From assembly GCA_002787615.1 (NCBI GenBank), contig PCXJ01000011.1, forward strand, positions 1 through 8,512: a DNA stretch of 8,512 nucleotides, written 5' to 3'. Position numbers and translations under genes: made by a program. Positions 1 through 6,753 of the stretch are shown here, piece after piece (positions within the stretch are counted from its first letter, which is position 1; each line of letters starts with the position of its first letter). The DNA is from Alphaproteobacteria bacterium CG11_big_fil_rev_8_21_14_0_20_44_7 (GTDB lineage Bacteria; Pseudomonadota; Alphaproteobacteria; Rickettsiales; 21-14-0-20-44-7). The notes under the pieces are model-generated. The model had not been told where the DNA came from and searched no databases. It was given only the letters and a program-made list of their open reading frames with translations.

Positions 1-1
1 C

Positions 2-1105
2 GGTATCAGAACCGTTAAGGCATTCCGTCAGGAGGAAACCGAGATTAAACGCACTAATTCGCTGATTGATGAGTTTTTCAGATTAAAATACAAAAGTACT
101 AAGATAAATAGTCTGGCATCGCCAATTATGGAAATTCTTTCCGGTGTGGCGATTGCAACCGTGATTTGGTATGCAGCGCGTGATTCTCTATCAAATATAC
201 AAAGTCAGGGTGAATTAGTTTCATTTATTGCGGCTCTTATTATGCTTGCGCGCCCGCTAAAAAGTCTGAATGGTTTGAATGAGGCGATTCAAAGCTCTTT
301 GGCTGCGGCGGAGAGGTTTTATACCATGATAGATAGCAAGCCTAAGCAAGAGCCAAAAACCGGCAATAAACCGCTGGAAGTGAAGAAGGGTAATGTCGAG
401 TTTCATAAGCTTTCTTTCTCATATGTAGAAGGTCAAAATACGCTAAAAAATATCTCGCTTTCTATTCCTGCGGGAAAAAAGGTGGCCATTGTTGGGCATT
501 CAGGAAGCGGAAAGTCCACCATTGTTAATTTGCTTCTGCGTTTTTATGACCCTGATAGTGGCAAGGTTTTGATTGATGGGCAAGATATAAGGGAGGCTTC
601 GCTGGAATCGGTGCGTGGCAATATATCACTTGTATCGCAGGATGTGTTCCTGTTCAGTGATAGCATGAAGCAGAATATCGCCTATGGTGATTCTGAGGCT
701 AGTGATGAGGAAATTATACAAGCAGCTAAAGATGGTGGCGCGCATGAATTTATCAGTAAAATGACGCATGGCTATGATACTCCTGCCGGAGAAACCGGAA
801 TTCTGCTTTCAGGTGGGCAGAGGCAAAGGATTGCAATTGCGCGCGCATTCCTAAAAAATTCGCCGATTCTGGTTCTGGATGAGGCAACATCATCGCTTGA
901 CCCAATTGCTGAGCAGAAGATTCAAAAAACGCTGGATAAGCTGACTAAGGGCAGAACCACTATCATAATCGCACATCGCCTTTCTACGGTTCGTGACGCG
1001 GATATTATATATGTGATGGAAAATGGCGAAGTGGTGGAATCCGGCAAGCATGCAGAGCTAATGAAGAAAAGCGCCATCTATTCAAACCTTTTTTCTGCCG
1101 CTTAA
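2..1105 (+). CDS. MsbA-like ABC exporter, permease-ATPase fusion (5' end cut off by window)
   Basis: This is a half-transporter with fused membrane and ATPase domains, working as an inner-membrane dimer. The reading frame is open from base 2, so the ATG at 128 is an internal methionine; 367 residues are visible and roughly the first 200 are missing. Visible residues 1-115 are the end of the membrane domain, including GIRTVKAF near the start, typical of lipid exporters. The ATPase domain follows: Walker A GHSGSGKST (165-173), Q-loop glutamine 213, signature LSGGQ (269-273), Walker B ILVLDE (289-294) with catalytic Glu294, D-loop SSLD, and H-loop His325. All catalytic motifs are intact. The family includes MsbA, which flips lipid A, and drug and peptide exporters. 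The lipid-related neighbours favour lipid export, but the substrate is inferred. It ends 10 bases from the convergent sulP gene, and I see no U-tract terminator between them. Confidence 0.9.
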   Translation, partial: GIRTVKAFRQEETEIKRTNSLIDEFFRLKYKSTKINSLASPIMEILSGVAIATVIWYAARDSLSNIQSQGELVSFIAALIMLARPLKSLNGLNEAIQSSLAAAERFYTMIDSKPKQEPKTGNKPLEVKKGNVEFHKLSFSYVEGQNTLKNISLSIPAGKKVAIVGHSGSGKSTIVNLLLRFYDPDSGKVLIDGQDIREASLESVRGNISLVSQDVFLFSDSMKQNIAYGDSEASDEEIIQAAKDGGAHEFISKMTHGYDTPAGETGILLSGGQRQRIAIARAFLKNSPILVLDEATSSLDPIAEQKIQKTLDKLTKGRTTIIIAHRLSTVRDADIIYVMENGEVVESGKHAELMKKSAIYSNLFSAA

Positions 1106-1115
1106 GCGCTGAAAA

Positions 1116-2666
1116 TCAAGTTTCCTTTGGGGGATGGTCTTTATAATCCACAACCACACGATAGCGTGGGTCGCCGTCTTTATCTTCTTCAACCATGCGC
1201 CCTGCTTTATAGAGCAAGTCACGGCAATCAGGGCTGAGATGGCGCAAATGCAGTTTTGTGCCGCTTTTGAGATATCTTTCTGCCAATGCATCAATTGCTT
1301 CGAGCGCAGAATGATCCCAAACACGCGAATGTGCAAAATCTATGACCACATCTTCAGGGTCTTTTTTCGGGTCGAATAAGTCTTTGAATTGGCTGATAGA
1401 GGCAAAGAAAAGCTGGCCATGCAGAACATAGACTTTCTTCTTTTTGGTTTCGGATTCAACTTTCACATAAATCAAGCGTGCTGACTGCCAAGCAAAAACC
1501 AGTGCGGAGAAAATTACTCCCACGATGACCGCAATTGCGAGGTCGGTGATAACCGTTACTGCCGAAACTAAAATCAGCACAAAAGCATCGGATTTCGGGA
1601 TACGGCGGATTATCCTGAGTGATGACCATTCAAATGTTGCGATTACCACAACAAACATCACTCCAACCAAGGCTGCAAGCGGAATCATCTCAATCCATCT
1701 TGAGGCAAATAATATGAATGATAGCAAAAATAAGGCGGCGCAAATTCCCGCTAATCTGCCGCGCCCGCCAGATTTGATATTTATCATACTTTGCCCAATC
1801 ATTGCGCAACCGCCCATGCCACCAAAAAATCCGGTGCATATATTAGCTGCGCCCTGTGCCATGCATTCACGGCTATTGCGGCCTCTGGTTTCTGTCATTT
1901 CATCAATCAGAGTGAGGGTTAGCAAGGATTCAATAAGTCCAATCGCGGCTAGGATAACTGCATATGGGAATATTATATATAAAGTCTCAAAATTGATTGG
2001 GACTAATGGTATGTGGAAGTTGGGCAACCCGCCTGCAATTCCGGCTAAGTCGCCTACGGTGCGTGTGTCAATCCCAGCGAAGATAACTAATGCGGTGGCT
2101 GCAAGGATACCAGCCAGAGGCGCGGGGAATTTATTGGTAATTTTTGGCAGTAAATATATAACCAGCATAGTAATCGCGATGACGGCAAGCATAGTTAATA
2201 TCGCTTTATCTTCCAGCCATATGATTTCACCGGCTGCGTTGATGGTTTTAAATTGTCCAAGCTGCGCAAGAAAAATCACAATTGCCAGTCCGTTGACAAA
2301 GCCAAGCATCACGGGGTGAGGCACCATGCGGATGAATTTCCCCAGCCTGAATATTCCGGCAAGGAATTGTAAAATCCCCATCAGAACCACGGTGGCAAAC
2401 AGATATTCAACACCATGTTCGGCAACAAGACTCACCATAACAACCGCCAAAGCTCCGGTTGCGCCGGAAATCATACCCGGCCTGCCGCCAAAAACTGAGG
2501 TGATTAAGCCAACCATGAAAGCGGCATATAGCCCTACGAGCGGTTCTACCCCAGCGATAAATGCGAATGCCACGGCTTCCGGTACGAGAGCCAAGGCTAC
2601 GGTTAATCCTGATAATATTTCTGTTTTGGGATTTTTAAAAAGGGACGCAAGCACGGTTTCTCTCAA
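1116..2666 (-). CDS. SulP/SLC26 family inorganic anion transporter with STAS domain
   Basis: This inner-membrane transporter belongs to the SulP family, whose members move sulfate, bicarbonate or dicarboxylates by proton or sodium symport or by exchange. Residues 15-395 are strongly hydrophobic with many membrane segments. Family hallmarks are LVPEAVAFAFIAGV (27-40), GLYAAF (45-50), the SGATGA stretch (67-72), HPVMLGFVNG (117-126) and GGMGGCAMIGQSM (282-294). A cytoplasmic STAS domain covers about 410-505, with VIDFAHSRVWDHSALEAID (441-459) as its central strand and helix. At 516 residues it is a normal compact bacterial member. The start is uncertain: the codon at 2666 is TTG with no clear ribosome site, and an in-frame stop lies three codons upstream. 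A GTG at 2654, preceded by GAGAG, would give 512 residues. The substrate cannot be assigned from sequence, and no carbonic anhydrase or sulfur gene lies nearby. It is divergent from the OmpA-type gene. Confidence 0.93.
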   Translation of the reverse strand: MRETVLASLFKNPKTEILSGLTVALALVPEAVAFAFIAGVEPLVGLYAAFMVGLITSVFGGRPGMISGATGALAVVMVSLVAEHGVEYLFATVVLMGILQFLAGIFRLGKFIRMVPHPVMLGFVNGLAIVIFLAQLGQFKTINAAGEIIWLEDKAILTMLAVIAITMLVIYLLPKITNKFPAPLAGILAATALVIFAGIDTRTVGDLAGIAGGLPNFHIPLVPINFETLYIIFPYAVILAAIGLIESLLTLTLIDEMTETRGRNSRECMAQGAANICTGFFGGMGGCAMIGQSMINIKSGGRGRLAGICAALFLLSFILFASRWIEMIPLAALVGVMFVVVIATFEWSSLRIIRRIPKSDAFVLILVSAVTVITDLAIAVIVGVIFSALVFAWQSARLIYVKVESETKKKKVYVLHGQLFFASISQFKDLFDPKKDPEDVVIDFAHSRVWDHSALEAIDALAERYLKSGTKLHLRHLSPDCRDLLYKAGRMVEEDKDGDPRYRVVVDYKDHPPKET

Positions 2667-2767
2667 TTTAGTTTAATTTTCGGGCGCGAGGCTACAGAAG
2701 CTTAGAAAATTTACAAGGATTAAAGGCAATTGGCTGGCTTTATGGTAGTTTTTTAATAATTAATGGC

Positions 2768-2797
2768 TTGCATTCGAGATGAATCGGGGTTTAATTC
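2768..2797 (+). promoter_or_regulatory. Candidate sigma-70-type promoter for the OmpA-type gene
   Basis: TTGCAT (2768-2773) is followed after 18 bases by TAATTC (2792-2797), or after 16 bases by TTTAAT (2790-2795). Either would start transcription about 20-30 bases before the ATG at 2827, leaving room for the GAGG ribosome site at 2816-2819. The match is weak and rests on position and partial consensus only. The same 160-base gap (2667-2826) must also hold the minus-strand promoter for the sulP gene, which I could not pick out. Confidence 0.25.
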
Positions 2798-2826
2798 TGA
2801 GTATCACTAACTTTTGAGGTTTTATT

Positions 2827-3732
2827 ATGCGTATTATTCTTGCTTTCCTAGTTATGGCTCTTTCATTTCCTGCTTTTGCAGCCAAACCAAATCATACCGA
2901 CCATCCGCTGCTTTCGGCATATGAAGGCTCAACCATATATAGTAAGGATATGAAGGAATATGATGAATATAAAGTATTCAGGGGTTGGGATAAGGAAACT
3001 AAAGAATATAACACGGAAATGCTGGAAGGTAAGGTTACGAAGATTCTCTACAAGAATCCAAAAGAGCGCTCCATACTGGAATTATACCGTAACTATGAGG
3101 CGGCGCTGGCAACTAAGGGAGTTGAAATAATCTATTCTTGCAATCAGGCGAATATGGAATGTGTGAACGATTATATAGGGGCGAATTTGCGGAATAAATT
3201 CAACATTTCGGCAATTGGTAATAAGGCAGGTCGTTATGTATATGCAAAGCTGGAGCAGGAAGATCAGATTGCTTACCTGATTCTGGCAGTGGGTGAAGCA
3301 TATACTGATGTGCATATTATTGAGATGAAAAAGATGGAAACCGGCAAGGCGGCGGTTAATCTGCAAGTTCTGGCAGAAGGTATTGATAAACAAGGATTTG
3401 TTGTGGTTGAAGGTATTTATTTTGATACTGATAAAGCAACCCTGAAGCCGGAATCGAGCGCTGCGATAGAGGAGGTCGCCAAATTATTGGCAGCACGTGC
3501 TGATTTGAGTCTTTATGTTGTTGGGCATACTGATATGCAGGGTGATTTGCAGCATAATATGAATCTATCAAAAGATAGGGCGCAGTCTGTGGTTAATGAG
3601 CTGGTTTCAAAGCATGGAGTTAGTGCTGCGCGCTTGGATGGGCACGGTGTCGGGCCGTTATCTCCACAGGCTAGCAATGCATCAGATAGCGGGCGTTCTC
3701 TAAATCGCCGTGTTGTTTTGGTTGCCAGATAA
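2827..3732 (+). CDS. Secreted DUF4892 / OmpA-like peptidoglycan-binding protein
   Basis: This 301-residue exported protein probably sits in the periplasm or outer membrane and anchors to the cell wall. Residues 1-18 are a Sec signal peptide, with likely cleavage after AFA. Residues 25-185 resemble DUF4892: it opens with DHPLLSAYEGS, then has LEGKVTKILY (66-75) and LELYRNYEAAL (84-94), and contains two cysteines (105 and 112) that could form a disulfide. Residues 190-301 are an OmpA C-terminal domain, with GIYFDTDKATLKPES (196-210), GHTD (233-236), LSKDRAQSV (247-255) and NRRVVLV (293-299). Asp236 and Arg251 are at the positions that bind diaminopimelate in OmpA domains, so peptidoglycan binding looks intact. 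There is no beta-barrel and no lipobox, so it is a soluble relative rather than an OmpA porin. GAGG lies 7 bases before the ATG. It converges with pssA, with a 22-base gap. The function of DUF4892 is not known to me. Confidence 0.92.
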   Translation: MRIILAFLVMALSFPAFAAKPNHTDHPLLSAYEGSTIYSKDMKEYDEYKVFRGWDKETKEYNTEMLEGKVTKILYKNPKERSILELYRNYEAALATKGVEIIYSCNQANMECVNDYIGANLRNKFNISAIGNKAGRYVYAKLEQEDQIAYLILAVGEAYTDVHIIEMKKMETGKAAVNLQVLAEGIDKQGFVVVEGIYFDTDKATLKPESSAAIEEVAKLLAARADLSLYVVGHTDMQGDLQHNMNLSKDRAQSVVNELVSKHGVSAARLDGHGVGPLSPQASNASDSGRSLNRRVVLVAR

Positions 3733-3754
3733 ATCTAGGAGCGGCTTGCGCTGG

Positions 3755-4480
3755 TTAAATTTTCTTGTAGATATCATCTTTGAAGAACAAAAATATTGAT
3801 ATTATAAAATATGCGGTTAGGCCGATAAGATATGTATCAAGCGGGGCATAGACCAGCCCTGCGATAATAATTCCGGCAATCAGCAAGAAAAGCGGGATGA
3901 ATCTTTTTCTCTTTATGCTAACAAGTTTGTTGGAGGGGGTTCTTATATGGCTTATCATCAGGAAGGCAATAAATACCATATATAGCGCAGTATATATAGA
4001 TGAGGTTGTGGCGATATAGCCTTTTAGCTCAAGTACAATCGGTGCGAATACAAAAACCGCGCCTGCTGGAGTCGGCAGCCCGACAAAATAATTCGAAGAT
4101 ACATTCTCAATACCTTTTGAATACATCACATTAAAGCGCGCTAAGCGATATGCACCGCCAACAAGGAAGATTAATGTCGCTGCCCAGCCGAAGAAATACA
4201 GCTCTTTTAGATGCCATTCAAAAGTTATTAATGCCGGTGTAACGCAAAAATTGAGGAAATCGGCAAGGGAATCTAATTGAGCGCCCACAGGGCTTTCAAC
4301 CTTGAGGCGGCGGGCTATTTTTCCGTCAATTCCATCCAGAAAAGCGGCAATTAGCAATAATATCAGTGAGAAATATATATCTTCGCGAACATAGCTGAGG
4401 CGCAAAGCTGTTAGCCCTAAGCACATTGAGCATAAGGTTACCGAATTTGGGATTAAGGGGTATAATCGTTTCGGGTTCAA
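3755..4480 (-). CDS. pssA: CDP-diacylglycerol--serine O-phosphatidyltransferase
   Basis: This inner-membrane enzyme joins CDP-diacylglycerol and L-serine to make phosphatidylserine and CMP, the committed step to phosphatidylethanolamine. The CDP-alcohol phosphatidyltransferase signature D-G-x2-A-R-x8-G-x3-D-x3-D is complete, with Asp52, Gly53, Ala56, Arg57, Gly66, Asp70 and Asp74; the aspartates bind the metal ions. The protein has 241 residues and several hydrophobic segments, and the N-terminal PNSVTLCSMCLGLTAL (11-26) matches the usual start of membrane-type PssA proteins (type II, not the soluble E. coli enzyme). The start is TTG at 4480, overlapping the psd stop as TTGA, with GGAAAAAG just upstream acting as the likely ribosome site. 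This overlap points to translational coupling with psd. No strong terminator is visible before the convergent OmpA-type gene. Confidence 0.95.
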   Translation of the reverse strand: MNPKRLYPLIPNSVTLCSMCLGLTALRLSYVREDIYFSLILLLIAAFLDGIDGKIARRLKVESPVGAQLDSLADFLNFCVTPALITFEWHLKELYFFGWAATLIFLVGGAYRLARFNVMYSKGIENVSSNYFVGLPTPAGAVFVFAPIVLELKGYIATTSSIYTALYMVFIAFLMISHIRTPSNKLVSIKRKRFIPLFLLIAGIIIAGLVYAPLDTYLIGLTAYFIISIFLFFKDDIYKKI

Positions 4481-5187
4481 ATCTTTTTCCAGTTTATAGA
4501 TTTTGGCTTATAAGTTTTTGGGTCAATTGCAAGAATTGTTTCGCCGCCTACAGAGGCAGAGCCGACATCAACGGTTAAATCATAATTTAGCGGGATATAA
4601 ATATCGCAACGACTGCCGAAACGGATGATTCCATAGCGCTCACCTTGATTGGTAATATCTCCCTGCTTTATTTCGCAGATGATTCTTCTGGCAACAAGTC
4701 CGGCAATCTGTGCAAATCCGATTTTTTCTCCATCAGGGGTTTTGAGTAGAGAAACGGTGCGTTCATTAAACTCACTGGCCTTATCGAGCGAAGCATTGAT
4801 GAATTTTCCCGGAACATAAACATGCTTGATAATCTCGCCACTAGCCGGAAGGCGGTTAACATGCACATTGAAAACATTGAGGAAAATCGAAATTTTATGA
4901 TACTCAGTTTCATCCTCGCCCAGCTCTTTTGGGAGTATGGATGTTGAAACATGGCTTATTACCCCATCACCGGAGGCTAGCACAAAACCTTTTCCCTGCG
5001 GGACGATTCTATCCGGATTACGGAAGAAATAAATACAGAATAGCAGGATAATTACGCCCAAAAGTCCAGCATATTGAGAAAGCAGGAAAAGCAAAGCGGC
5101 CAGAACAAAGGCAGCAGCAATAAACGGCTTGCCTTTAGGATGGGTAGGGACGAGTAATACGTCTTTAATAGTTTTCAATAAGTGCAT
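4477..5187 (-). CDS. psd: Phosphatidylserine decarboxylase proenzyme, short form
   Basis: This enzyme converts phosphatidylserine to phosphatidylethanolamine and CO2 using a pyruvoyl group made by self-cleavage. The protein has 236 residues, matching the short decarboxylases of alphaproteobacteria rather than the longer E. coli form. FRNPDRIVP (55-63), the substrate-channel stretch ASGDGVISH (71-79), FLNVFNVHVNRLPASGEI (102-119) and RFGSRCDIYIP (189-199) are all family marks. Cleavage is expected between Gly191 and Ser192, giving a beta chain of about 191 residues and a small alpha chain of about 45 carrying the pyruvoyl group. Two hydrophobic segments near residues 21-55 should hold it at the inner membrane. 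The ATG start at 5187 lacks a strong ribosome site, with GGA about 11 bases upstream. It overlaps pssA by 4 bases, so the two consecutive enzymes are made from one message. The LpxR-like gene lies 135 bases upstream on the same strand. Confidence 0.95.
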   Translation of the reverse strand: MHLLKTIKDVLLVPTHPKGKPFIAAAFVLAALLFLLSQYAGLLGVIILLFCIYFFRNPDRIVPQGKGFVLASGDGVISHVSTSILPKELGEDETEYHKISIFLNVFNVHVNRLPASGEIIKHVYVPGKFINASLDKASEFNERTVSLLKTPDGEKIGFAQIAGLVARRIICEIKQGDITNQGERYGIIRFGSRCDIYIPLNYDLTVDVGSASVGGETILAIDPKTYKPKSINWKKI

Positions 5188-5322
5188 AGTAAATTTAGTC
5201 CATCATATTTTAAATTCAGGGTAAATTAAATCGACTCGCTTATATTACAAATGATTTTTCTAAATAATTAGGAAATAATCCTGCTTAGGTGCAAGGAAGC
5301 CTGCAATATGCTTTGTATCGGA

Positions 5323-6324
5323 CTAAAATCTCATTGATAAATTCAACGAACCAAAGTTATCGTTAGAGTCTTGGGTTCTAAATTCTTTGGTTTTAAATAT
5401 ATGGGTATAGGAAAGCCTTGTATTTTCCCACGTTACGGCAACCCCCATTTGCAAATCGCCCACCAGATATTCTTTATCCACCTCGGCAGAATCGCTGAAG
5501 CTATTACCGTCTAAGAAAATATTCCGGGCAACGGCTCTGCCCTCTAATCCGGTGAAGAGATACCAGCCAAAATCCGAGCTGGGGTGGAAGAAGTCTGAGC
5601 CGCCAAAGCTTGGGCGAATGATTGGCGGGCCATAATCTGACGGTAAGTCTTGACCTAATCTGAGTGTGCCGCCTAATGCTGCATGTGTGAAAACATTGCC
5701 CGCGCTGAAGCCGATATGGGGAATGAAATCCGTGCCTAACCCAAAAGGAGTTGCTTGCCAGGTATTTTTCCATTTGCGCTGATATGAAAGCATAATTGCC
5801 GGCTCATTCTCTATCTGATAATCCCAGCCTTGCGGCTCTTGTGCATCGGGAACAAAGCTATGAATAAAATCCTGAGTCTGTCCGGCGAGTGAGGCAGGCC
5901 CCACCATCCCTAGTGAAAGCTCTAATGAATCAAGTCTTTTATCGGTGTCGGAAGTTACGGAAAAATCTGCGTGTAGCCAACCTGCATATGGGCGATCTAG
6001 TGGGTCGGGGACTGCTCTGGTTAAATCAAGCGGGGTATACATATTTTGACCAATAGCAAAGCCAAGCCTTTTATTACCACCCTGCAAGAAAAAGGGAACA
6101 TAGCGAGTGGTATTCTCGAACCATTTTGTAACTTCAGTTTCAGGTGAAATATATGAAAGGCGAAATCCGTTTGTATAGTGGCTATCCCTCCCTACAAAGA
6201 CATCATTCTCGTAGCTTACGGTCAAAATTCCTTTCTCATCAATCTCCTCGGCGGAGGCAGAAAAAGAAATTGCGATTAAGGCAGATATTATGGGTAGCAA
6301 AAACAGATTTTTTACATTCTTCAT
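5323..6324 (-). CDS. LpxR-like outer membrane lipid A deacylase family protein (DUF2219)
   Basis: LpxR enzymes are outer-membrane beta-barrels that remove the 3'-acyloxyacyl group from lipid A. This 333-residue protein has a signal peptide (1-25, likely cleavage after ASA). Family marks follow: SYENDVF (37-43), HYTNGFRLSYIS (49-60), DRPYAGWLHADF (110-121), and a conserved His155 followed by QGWD (165-168). Alternating beta-strand patterns run to the end, which finishes in phenylalanine as expected for barrel insertion. Asn40 and Asp41 match the Asn-Asp pair near the LpxR active site, Thr51 lies where a hydroxyl side chain is expected, and His155 is the likely catalytic histidine by motif alignment. 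Activity is therefore plausible but not shown; many DUF2219 proteins are untested. The start ATG at 6324 has no strong ribosome site, and a terminator-like hairpin sits 26 bases upstream of it. It precedes psd-pssA on the same strand and may be cotranscribed. Confidence 0.85.
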   Translation of the reverse strand: MKNVKNLFLLPIISALIAISFSASAEEIDEKGILTVSYENDVFVGRDSHYTNGFRLSYISPETEVTKWFENTTRYVPFFLQGGNKRLGFAIGQNMYTPLDLTRAVPDPLDRPYAGWLHADFSVTSDTDKRLDSLELSLGMVGPASLAGQTQDFIHSFVPDAQEPQGWDYQIENEPAIMLSYQRKWKNTWQATPFGLGTDFIPHIGFSAGNVFTHAALGGTLRLGQDLPSDYGPPIIRPSFGGSDFFHPSSDFGWYLFTGLEGRAVARNIFLDGNSFSDSAEVDKEYLVGDLQMGVAVTWENTRLSYTHIFKTKEFRTQDSNDNFGSLNLSMRF

Positions 6325-6349
6325 TGCCGGAAATTACACTGGATAAGAT

Positions 6350-6391
6350 AAAAAAACCATAAGAACTTACTGCATTCTTTATGGCTTTTTT
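6350..6391. terminator. Bidirectional terminator-like hairpin in a divergent gap
   Basis: CCATAAGAA (6357-6365) pairs with TTCTTTATGG (6375-6384), giving 9 base pairs with one bulged T and a 9-base loop. The stem is flanked by seven A (6350-6356) on the left and six T (6386-6391) on the right, so on both strands it reads as a hairpin followed by a U-tract. It lies between divergent genes, where no finished transcript from a known gene needs terminating. On the minus strand it would sit in the leader of the LpxR-like gene, where it could act as an attenuator or block antisense transcripts. Confidence 0.5.
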
Positions 6392-6463
6392 ATTTATTAG
6401 GTTAGCTCAGATACTGAATATTTATCTTATAGCAAGCATGATAATCTCAAGTTAACAAAAAAC

Positions 6464-6467
6464 GGAG
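6464..6467 (+). promoter_or_regulatory. Ribosome binding site that sets the DUF1328 protein start
   Basis: GGAG at 6464-6467 directly abuts the ATG at 6468 but lies 6 bases before the ATG at 6474. Only the second spacing is workable, so 6474 is the better start. This agrees with the family, whose members begin with Met, one or two residues, then Trp. Confidence 0.75.
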
Positions 6468-6473
6468 ATGGAA

Positions 6474-6659
6474 ATGTTAAATTGGGCAGTAGGATTTTTC
6501 TTAATTGCTGTTGTAGCGGCAATATTTGGCTTTGGCGGTATTGCAGCGGCAGCAACAGATATTGCGGTGTTCTTGTTTTATATTTTTGCAGTGTTATTTG
6601 TACTGGCTCTGGTAGTTGGGCTCATAACAGGCAAGGATAGAACGGGGATGTTGGAATAA
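6474..6659 (+). CDS. DUF1328 / UPF0391 small inner-membrane protein (YtjA-like)
   Basis: This 61-residue protein has two membrane segments, about 4-22 and 28-52, joined by a small-residue turn with GFGGIAAAA, the most conserved part of the DUF1328/UPF0391 family that includes E. coli YtjA. The tail TGKDRTGMLE is short, charged and probably cytoplasmic. The start at 6474 is chosen because GGAG lies 6 bases upstream and because family members begin like MLNWA; an ATG two codons earlier overlaps the ribosome site spacing. The molecular role of the family is unknown to me, although members are often found among stress-induced envelope genes. A strong terminator follows the stop by 17 bases, so it appears to be a single-gene unit, separate from the regulator gene downstream. 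Confidence 0.88.
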   Translation: MLNWAVGFFLIAVVAAIFGFGGIAAAATDIAVFLFYIFAVLFVLALVVGLITGKDRTGMLE

Positions 6660-6676
6660 TCAGGTATCAGAATTAT

Positions 6677-6704
6677 GGGGGGCGCATTCGTGCTCCCCTT
6701 TTTT
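6677..6704 (+). terminator. Rho-independent terminator after the DUF1328 gene
   Basis: A run of six G followed by CGCA pairs across a TTCG loop with TGC and CCCC (6691-6698), with a small internal mismatch, and is followed directly by six T (6699-6704). The strong GC stem, the stable tetraloop and the U-tract make this the clearest terminator in the window. It separates the small membrane protein gene from the response regulator gene. Confidence 0.88.
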
Positions 6705-6753
6705 GTGGGCAAGAAGGTTATAGTAGTTTAGGATTATTAAAACGAGAGGAAAA

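Noticed and set aside
1099..1110. CGCTTAAGCG palindrome at the ABC exporter stop as a terminator
   Set aside because: It is a short palindrome without a loop or a T run on either side, so it does not form a usable terminator hairpin.
1525..2319. Long plus-strand open frame (264 codons) opposite the SulP gene
   Set aside because: It lies fully antisense to a clear transporter gene, its translation has no recognisable domain, and its composition mirrors the membrane codons of the other strand.
3733..3754. Small hairpin between the OmpA-type gene and pssA as a shared terminator
   Set aside because: Only a 4-base-pair stem (AGCG / CGCT) can be drawn and the downstream T-rich stretch is interrupted.
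5202..5207. TATGAT on the minus strand as the -10 box of a psd promoter
   Set aside because: Transcription would begin about 8 bases before the ATG, removing the only possible ribosome site, and no matching -35 box lies at the right distance.
5504..5773. Minus-strand open frame within the LpxR-like gene
   Set aside because: It is out of frame within a well-supported outer membrane protein gene, is rich in Arg and Trp, and shows no family motif.
6468..6473. Upstream ATG as the start of the DUF1328 protein
   Set aside because: GGAG touches this ATG with no spacer, whereas the ATG at 6474 has a 6-base spacer and matches the usual family N-terminus.
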